6,614 nt of DNA from Planctomycetota bacterium. Lineage in GTDB: Bacteria > Planctomycetota > Phycisphaerae > Sedimentisphaerales > SM23-30. Shown here one piece after another: positions 1-6,614 of this stretch. The stretch covers positions 1-6,614 of the forward strand of contig JAKQBU010000389.1 in the NCBI GenBank assembly GCA_029573975.1. The letters are read 5' to 3'. A program made the translations under genes and the position numbers. Each line of letters starts with the position of its first letter. The stretch's first letter is position 1. The notes beneath the pieces were generated by a model. The model was not told the origin of the DNA, did no database searches, and saw only the letters and a program-made list of their open reading frames with translations.

Positions 1-3499
<3,499 letters not shown>

Positions 3500-3503
3500 A
3501 ACA

Positions 3504-3520
3504 ATACCAGGGGATGGTAT
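3504..3520 (-). promoter_or_regulatory. Perfect 6-bp hairpin directly upstream of the kinase start
   Basis: The arms ATACCA (3504-3509) and TGGTAT (3515-3520) are perfect inverted repeats around a 5-nt loop. In the kinase mRNA this hairpin would end 4 nt before the ATG at 3499. The only G-rich stretch usable as a weak ribosome site (UGGU) is inside the arm nearest the start codon. The sequence is direct; a role in translation control is inference. Confidence 0.5.
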
Positions 3521-3590
3521 GCCCAGTTTAAGCCCATTGGCTAGCAGGTTTAACCTGGGCGATTTCTACTACTTCCCAAGCTGGGCATAC
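3517..3590 (-). promoter_or_regulatory. Leader of kinase gene with competing inverted repeats (possible attenuator or cis-regulatory RNA)
   Basis: A perfect 10-bp inverted repeat, GTATGCCCAG (3517-3526) and CTGGGCATAC (3581-3590), encloses 54 bases. Inside is a third copy of the GCCCAG/CTGGGC core, TTTAACCTGGGC (3549-3560), which can also pair, imperfectly, with GCCCAGTTTAA (3521-3531). The segment 3517-3531 therefore has two possible partners, and it also overlaps the hairpin at 3504-3520. Such mutually exclusive pairing is typical of attenuators and riboswitches, but there is no U-tract after a stem, so a transcription terminator is not indicated. I do not recognise a known riboswitch class. 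Binding sites for a dimeric regulator are the alternative reading. Confidence 0.45.
3545..3557. repeat. Small palindrome CAGGTT-T-AACCTG
   Basis: This is a perfect 6-bp inverted repeat with a single central base, embedded in the larger kinase-leader structure. It is the size of a dimeric repressor half-site pair, or it may be just an element of the RNA fold. It lies about 46-58 bp before the kinase start codon. Confidence 0.4.
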
Positions 3591-3635
3591 TCTGCGAAAA
3601 AATAATGGCAGCTTATGCCGGTTTTGTTCTACTAC
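3564..3635. repeat. Direct repeat TTCTACTAC, two copies
   Basis: Exact 9-mers at 3564-3572 and 3627-3635 lie 63 bp apart start to start (about six helical turns) in the gap between the HDOD gene and the kinase. On the kinase strand they read GTAGTAGAA. The spacing would place both on the same DNA face, so they could be activator or repressor sites for the kinase promoter. Chance is possible for a 9-mer pair. Confidence 0.35.
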
Positions 3636-3715
3636 AATTTATCGGATAGCCGGGAGGCTGAAATAATTTACATTGTCAAGATTTATTAAGATTAAGGCGG
3701 GTATAGGGAGGCTGG

Positions 3716-4729
3716 TTAGATGCAGGCCTGGCGGTACATTTGGTCCCAGGGGAGGGTCTCGGTGGTTTTGATTTCGAGGATGGCGCTGATTTCTTCCCAT
3801 TCGCTGGTGATGGAGTCATATTCCCGGGCAAACCGGGAGGGGGCCAAGCCTAAATGATCGGCTTGCCCCACGGCATGATCCAGGACCGCTTTCGAGAGGC
3901 GAATTTGCGGCTGCATCAGGATAGCGGACATGGTCCCGGTGAATTTGAGCATATGCAGGTACCAGTCCTGCTGGTCGAGGAGGTCGAGGATGAGTTCTTC
4001 GGGGGAATCGGGCTGAAGCCTTTTGGCGCAGTCCGGTGATTTCTGGAAACGCACCGCCAGGCAATAGCTGGGGGGCAAATGCCAGTCCGCCATCATGTCA
4101 GCGGCCAGTTCGTTATGGTTGAGGCCGAAGGCTTCTTTTTCTCTTTCGAGCAGGAGCTGCTGTTGGTCAGGGCCGGTCTGTATCAGCAGTTGTTCGTATT
4201 CGTGGGGAACGGCGGCAGCCAGGGCGAGCCTGCCGATCTGGCAAAAAAGGCCGACGGTAAAGGCTTCGTCCGGGTCCAGCTTGCTGTTGATGCCGTCGGT
4301 TTCGCATTTTATTGCAGCCAGATCGCGGGCCACGACGGCCCGGATCATGGTTTCGGCCCAGAAATTTTCGTAATCGAAGGCGCGGCAGGTGCCTTTGCGG
4401 TGGCGTGCGATCAAGGATAAGCCCAGAGAGATGGTTCTAACCATTTTGAAACCCAGCCGGACAATGGCACGATCCACGGAAGTAATGGCAGTCAGGGACC
4501 GATAATAAACCGAATTTGCCATTTTGACCAGAGCGGCGGAGATGGCCGGGTCGGAGAGGATTACTTCGGCCAGGTCGTCGATAGCGGTCAGGCGGTCATT
4601 GGCTAACTGGTAGATGCGCCTGGCTTTTTCGCTGGGCGTGGGCAGACTGCCGGTTTCTTTGAGCCTCTGATAGGCATCTTTTTCGGAATCGGGTATGGTA
4701 TGAGTCAGCATATTCTCTACGGTATCCAT
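3716..4729 (-). CDS. HDOD domain-containing signalling protein
   Basis: Cytoplasmic protein of 337 aa with no signal peptide or membrane segment. The HDOD domain spans about residues 24-225: LPTPSEKARRIYQLAND, then a helical stretch ILSDPAISAALVKMANS (58-73), then ITSVDRAIVRLGFKMVR (82-98). At the position where true HD phosphohydrolases have the His-Asp pair, this protein has GLFCQIGRLALA (160-171), with Cys-Gln in its place. That matches the HDOD family, which is thought to be non-catalytic and to act as a protein-interaction module in signal transduction. Residues 205-225 (HNELAADMM...WHLPP) are the usual later HDOD motif. The C-terminal ~110 residues are helical and unassigned. Start: ATG at 4729 is preceded by AAAGG with a 5-nt spacer. 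It lies upstream of the sensor kinase on the same strand, 216 bp away, so a shared pathway is plausible but not shown. No terminator hairpin is visible after the TAA. Confidence 0.9.
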   Translation of the reverse strand: MDTVENMLTHTIPDSEKDAYQRLKETGSLPTPSEKARRIYQLANDRLTAIDDLAEVILSDPAISAALVKMANSVYYRSLTAITSVDRAIVRLGFKMVRTISLGLSLIARHRKGTCRAFDYENFWAETMIRAVVARDLAAIKCETDGINSKLDPDEAFTVGLFCQIGRLALAAAVPHEYEQLLIQTGPDQQQLLLEREKEAFGLNHNELAADMMADWHLPPSYCLAVRFQKSPDCAKRLQPDSPEELILDLLDQQDWYLHMLKFTGTMSAILMQPQIRLSKAVLDHAVGQADHLGLAPSRFAREYDSITSEWEEISAILEIKTTETLPWDQMYRQACI

Positions 4730-4809
4730 CAGAACCTTTATCGGTATATCGACAGACCTGAATTAACGGGAAAGAAAGGCAGGGGTCAGCAGTGGGCTGG
4801 ATTAATACG

Positions 4810-4819
4810 TATCATGATA
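4810..4819. promoter_or_regulatory. 10-bp palindrome TATCATGATA in the divergent intergenic region
   Basis: A perfect palindrome lies between the HDOD gene (minus) and the plus-strand unit, with a second overlapping palindrome ATACGTAT at 4805-4812. It is about 80 bp upstream of the HDOD start and 34 bp before the plus-strand -35 element, where a regulator of either direction could bind. No direct evidence of function. Confidence 0.3.
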
Positions 4820-4852
4820 TGGTACATGGGTTTATGTAATAAAAATACCGGT

Positions 4853-4881
4853 TTGACGGCGGGGAGGAGCTGTGATAAAAT
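4853..4881 (+). promoter_or_regulatory. Sigma-70-like promoter for the plus-strand unit
   Basis: TTGACG (4853-4858) and TAAAAT (4876-4881) are separated by exactly 17 bp. Each hexamer differs from consensus by one base. Transcription would begin near 4888 and run into the histone deacetylase remnant and possibly on to the DUF1573 gene at 5312. It may be the surviving promoter of a lost gene, or it may give the lipoprotein mRNA a leader of about 420 nt. Confidence 0.55.
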
Positions 4882-4911
4882 CCTAGAAATGGCAAATGGA
4901 TACAATTTGGA

Positions 4912-5277
4912 TTGAAACTTGGTCACGGCAATAGGCCGAATGAGTTTGGGGAGGGGCCGGGGCGTGGTTATACGCTGAACCTGCCGCTGGAGCCGGGGGC
5001 GGGGGATGAGGAATTTTTGGAGTTATTTCGGACCAGTTTTATGCCGATGGCACGAGAGTGCAGGCCTTCGTTTGTCCTGATTTTCGCCGGATTCGACGGG
5101 CATCGGTAAGATCCGCTGGCGCAGTTGAATTTGTCGGAAGAAGCGTATATATTAGCAGGACAAGAGATAAAACGGCTGGCGGAGGAATATTGCCAGGGCC
5201 GGCTTTTGTCTTTACTGGAAGGCGGATATCAGTTAGGTGTATTAAGCCAGTGTGTGGCTGATCATATAATCATATAA
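4912..5277 (+). pseudogene. Histone deacetylase / acetylpolyamine amidohydrolase-family C-terminal remnant
   Basis: Read in a single frame, this stretch encodes the last ~120 residues of a class-II-type bacterial histone deacetylase-like enzyme (a Zn-dependent amidohydrolase acting on acetyl-lysine or acetylpolyamines). Recognisable pieces: RPNEFGEGPGRGYTLNLPL, GAGDEEFLELF, FVLIFAGFDGHR, DPLAQLNLSEEAY and LLSLLEGGYQLGVL. The Asp of AGFD (a Zn ligand in the family) and the Tyr of EGGY (the transition-state Tyr) remain. The N-terminal two thirds, with the catalytic His-His pair and the Asp-x-His Zn ligands, are absent, and none of the upstream frames shows them. A TAA at 5107-5109 interrupts the frame exactly between GFDGHR and DPLA, where homologues have a sense codon; homology resumes immediately in the same frame and ends at TAA 5275-5277. 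The only start available is a TTG without SD. Non-functional as an enzyme; a truncated interacting peptide cannot be excluded. Confidence 0.85.
5242..5270 (+). promoter_or_regulatory. Possible promoter of the DUF1573 gene
   Basis: A perfect -10 TATAAT (5265-5270) lies 17 bp after TTAAGC (5242-5247), a poor -35 with three of six consensus bases. It would start transcription near 5277 and give the lipoprotein gene a short leader of about 35 nt. It overlaps the end of the deacetylase remnant, in AT-rich sequence, so the -10 match alone is weak evidence. Confidence 0.35.
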
Positions 5278-5300
5278 AGGTGTTACTGGAATAGTGAATT

Positions 5301-5304
5301 GGAG
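5301..5304 (+). promoter_or_regulatory. Ribosome binding site GGAG that fixes the DUF1573 start
   Basis: GGAG lies 7 nt before the ATG at 5312. The longer reading from GTG at 5294 has no SD and would put six extra residues ahead of the classical lysine-starting signal peptide, so 5312 is preferred. Confidence 0.75.
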
Positions 5305-5311
5305 CTATGAG

Positions 5312-6418
5312 ATGAAAAAAGTTTGGCTGTATGGATATGTGGTATTCCTGACGGCGGGATTGCTGGCGGCTGGGTGCGCGGGAAAAGAGAAAAAACCGGA
5401 AAAACCGGTAGAGCCGACGGCCGTTGAGGAAGAAGCAGTTTCCGCGGAGGAAGCGGTAATCGAAGTAGAACCGGCGAAGCCCGAAGCGATCTCGAAGGAA
5501 AACGGGCTGCTGACGGTGGATAAGCTGGTCTATGATTTTGGGGAGCTGGAGCCGAAAAAGAAATTTCAGGGGGAATATGTGTTGAAAAACGAAGGAAAGG
5601 CGGCACTGGAGATCCAAAATCCGGTGCGGAAGAGCTGTGGCTGTACGCAGTTGACGCTGGATAAATACAAGCTGGAGCCGGGCGAAACGGCGGTGCTGAA
5701 GGTGGAATATACCTCCAATTCCAATCCGGGCGAAACCGAAAAGCATATCTGGGTGGATGTGGTGCCGCCGGCGCAGCCGAAGACACTGACGCTGAAGCTG
5801 AAGGCCCGGGTCAGCCAGCATGTGCAGGCGATGCCGGAGAAGCTGGAATTCCAGATACGGGATACGCCGGATAATGTCGGCGAGGTGACACTGAAGAGTC
5901 TGGACGGCAGCGAGTTTGCGATCACCAGCATCAACAGCAGCGGCAATGCGGTGGAAGGGGTATTTGATCCGCAGGTGAAGGGGACGGAGCTTAAGGTGCC
6001 GCTGAAGCTGAAGCAGGACAGCCTGCGCAAGGTTCAGAACGGGGTTCTGAATATAATGATCAATCACCCGAAGGTGGATTCCGTGCCGATTACCTTCAAG
6101 GTGGAACCGCCCTTTGCGGCCAATCCGCGGACCCAGTTTTTCCGGGATATGGAGCGGAACAAGGTCCAGAAGGTGCAGGTGACGGTGGTGTCCAATTATA
6201 ATGAGCCGTTTGAAATCAGCAATCTGCGGAGTGAAAAGGGATTTATCAAGGTGGTGAACCAGAGCCGGGATGAAAGCACAAACAGTTATAAAATTGATCT
6301 GGAGGTGACGGCGCCGGAGACGGGAAATATTCTGAATGACTATCTGTACGTGGAGATAGCCGGGCGTCCGGACGATACTTTGAAAGTGCATTGTTACGGG
6401 CGTATCAAAAAGGATTAA
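5312..6418 (+). CDS. DUF1573 domain lipoprotein
   Basis: Exported lipoprotein of 368 aa. The signal peptide is MKKVWLYGY plus a hydrophobic core, ending in lipobox LAAGC; Cys22 is the predicted lipidated residue. Residues ~25-62 form a Lys/Glu/Pro/Ala-rich, probably unstructured tether (repeated KPEKP- and EEEA-like stretches). A DUF1573 domain, an Ig-like beta-sandwich, occupies ~68-165: DKLVYDFGELEP, GEYVLKNEGKAALEI, then KSCGCTQ (Cys109, Cys111), LEPGETAVLKVEYTS and HIWVDV. The remaining ~200 residues look like two more beta-sandwich repeats (~170-265 and ~270-365), with VPITFKVEPPF ending the first and VEIAGRPDDTLKV ending the second. Biochemical role unknown; DUF1573 proteins are abundant in Bacteroidota and Planctomycetota envelopes. 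Glu and Lys codons are frequent and GC-ending codons are preferred, as for a well-expressed native gene. The next gene starts 27 bp downstream, suggesting an operon. Confidence 0.92.
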   Translation: MKKVWLYGYVVFLTAGLLAAGCAGKEKKPEKPVEPTAVEEEAVSAEEAVIEVEPAKPEAISKENGLLTVDKLVYDFGELEPKKKFQGEYVLKNEGKAALEIQNPVRKSCGCTQLTLDKYKLEPGETAVLKVEYTSNSNPGETEKHIWVDVVPPAQPKTLTLKLKARVSQHVQAMPEKLEFQIRDTPDNVGEVTLKSLDGSEFAITSINSSGNAVEGVFDPQVKGTELKVPLKLKQDSLRKVQNGVLNIMINHPKVDSVPITFKVEPPFAANPRTQFFRDMERNKVQKVQVTVVSNYNEPFEISNLRSEKGFIKVVNQSRDESTNSYKIDLEVTAPETGNILNDYLYVEIAGRPDDTLKVHCYGRIKKD

Positions 6419-6445
6419 CCCAAAGACCGCAACAGAAGGAACGGC

Positions 6446-6614
6446 ATGATGCGAAACGCGAAGTATATATGGCAGAGCGGGGTGGTTTTGCTGGTGGTTC
6501 TGCTGCTGGTGTGGCCGGCCGGCGTTGGTGTGCGAAATTCGGCGGCGGAAGAGCAGGGGACGGCAGCCCCCGCCGGGGCGGGCCAAACGGCGGTCCCGGA
6601 AACGCCAGCCGGTT
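6446..6614 (+). CDS. Exported protein, N-terminus only (cut by window edge)
   Basis: Open from ATG 6446 to the last base (56 codons). AAGGA (6436-6440) is 5 nt before this ATG, and a second ATG follows directly at 6449, also at acceptable spacing, so the exact start is ambiguous by one codon. The product begins MMRNAKYIWQ, followed by a strongly hydrophobic stretch (residues ~13-29, VVLLVVLLLVW), then an Ala/Pro/Gly-rich low-complexity region. This is a Sec signal peptide or N-terminal anchor; no lipobox Cys is seen. The family cannot be told from this fragment. It is 27 bp after the DUF1573 gene with no terminator between, so probably co-transcribed and also located outside the cytoplasm. 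Confidence 0.75.
   Translation, partial: MMRNAKYIWQSGVVLLVVLLLVWPAGVGVRNSAAEEQGTAAPAGAGQTAVPETPAG

Noticed and set aside
3648..3659. Hairpin AGCC-GGGA-GGCT as terminator of the HDOD gene
   Set aside because: Only a 4-bp stem, with no run of T after it on the minus strand.
3674..3679. Perfect TTGACA on the minus strand as a -35 for the kinase
   Set aside because: The sequence 16-18 bp downstream is GC-rich (CTCCCG) with no -10 match, so no promoter is called.
4700..4915. 71-codon plus-strand open frame overlapping the HDOD start
   Set aside because: No SD, no recognisable domain, and it overlaps the start of a well-supported gene and the plus-strand promoter.
5107..5109. TAA in the deacetylase remnant as a recoding or stop read-through site
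   Set aside because: UAA is not a selenocysteine codon, no read-through context is evident, and the gene also lacks its catalytic N-terminal part. Decay is simpler.
5270..6586. 438-codon open frame on the minus strand
   Set aside because: It is antisense to the DUF1573 gene and the start of the next gene. Its His/Arg/Leu-rich composition is typical of a shadow frame, and it matches no domain I know.

Overview
The window carries a two-component / signalling locus on the minus strand (left two thirds) and a divergent plus-strand unit for exported proteins (right third). The host is probably a Planctomycetota bacterium, perhaps Phycisphaerae/Sedimentisphaerales. I infer this from moderate-to-high GC, a DUF1573 lipoprotein with a CGC motif followed by another exported protein, and a bacterial class-II-type histone deacetylase remnant. 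No rRNA or taxon-specific marker is present, so this is a guess.

Minus strand, read right to left. An HDOD-domain protein (4729 to 3716) is followed, after a 216-bp gap, by a very large membrane sensor histidine kinase (3499 to beyond base 1). The kinase gene has no stop in the window. The 1166 codons present are uninterrupted and encode TM1, periplasmic sensor 1, TM2, a short basic loop, TM3, periplasmic sensor 2 (dCache_3-like), TM4, four PAS domains, a coiled coil and the HisKA H-box. The H-box lies at the very left edge, so the ATPase domain and any receiver domain are outside. Two of the four PAS domains are a recent tandem duplication of exactly 141 codons. The gap before the kinase contains overlapping inverted repeats that could form mutually exclusive RNA hairpins just before a start codon with no clear Shine-Dalgarno (SD).

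Middle (4730-5311). A divergent intergenic region holds a good sigma-70-like plus-strand promoter. It is followed by the truncated, stop-interrupted 3' end of a histone deacetylase/acetylpolyamine amidohydrolase-family gene, which I read as a pseudogene.

Plus strand, right. A DUF1573 lipoprotein (5312-6418) with a clear lipobox is followed 27 bp later by the start of another exported protein (6446 onward, cut by the window edge). The two are probably one operon, with both products outside the cytoplasmic membrane.

Functional reading: HDOD protein and kinase may belong to one signalling pathway (inference from position and strand). The right-hand genes look like envelope proteins unrelated to the kinase. 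I see no mobile element, CRISPR array, tRNA or rRNA.
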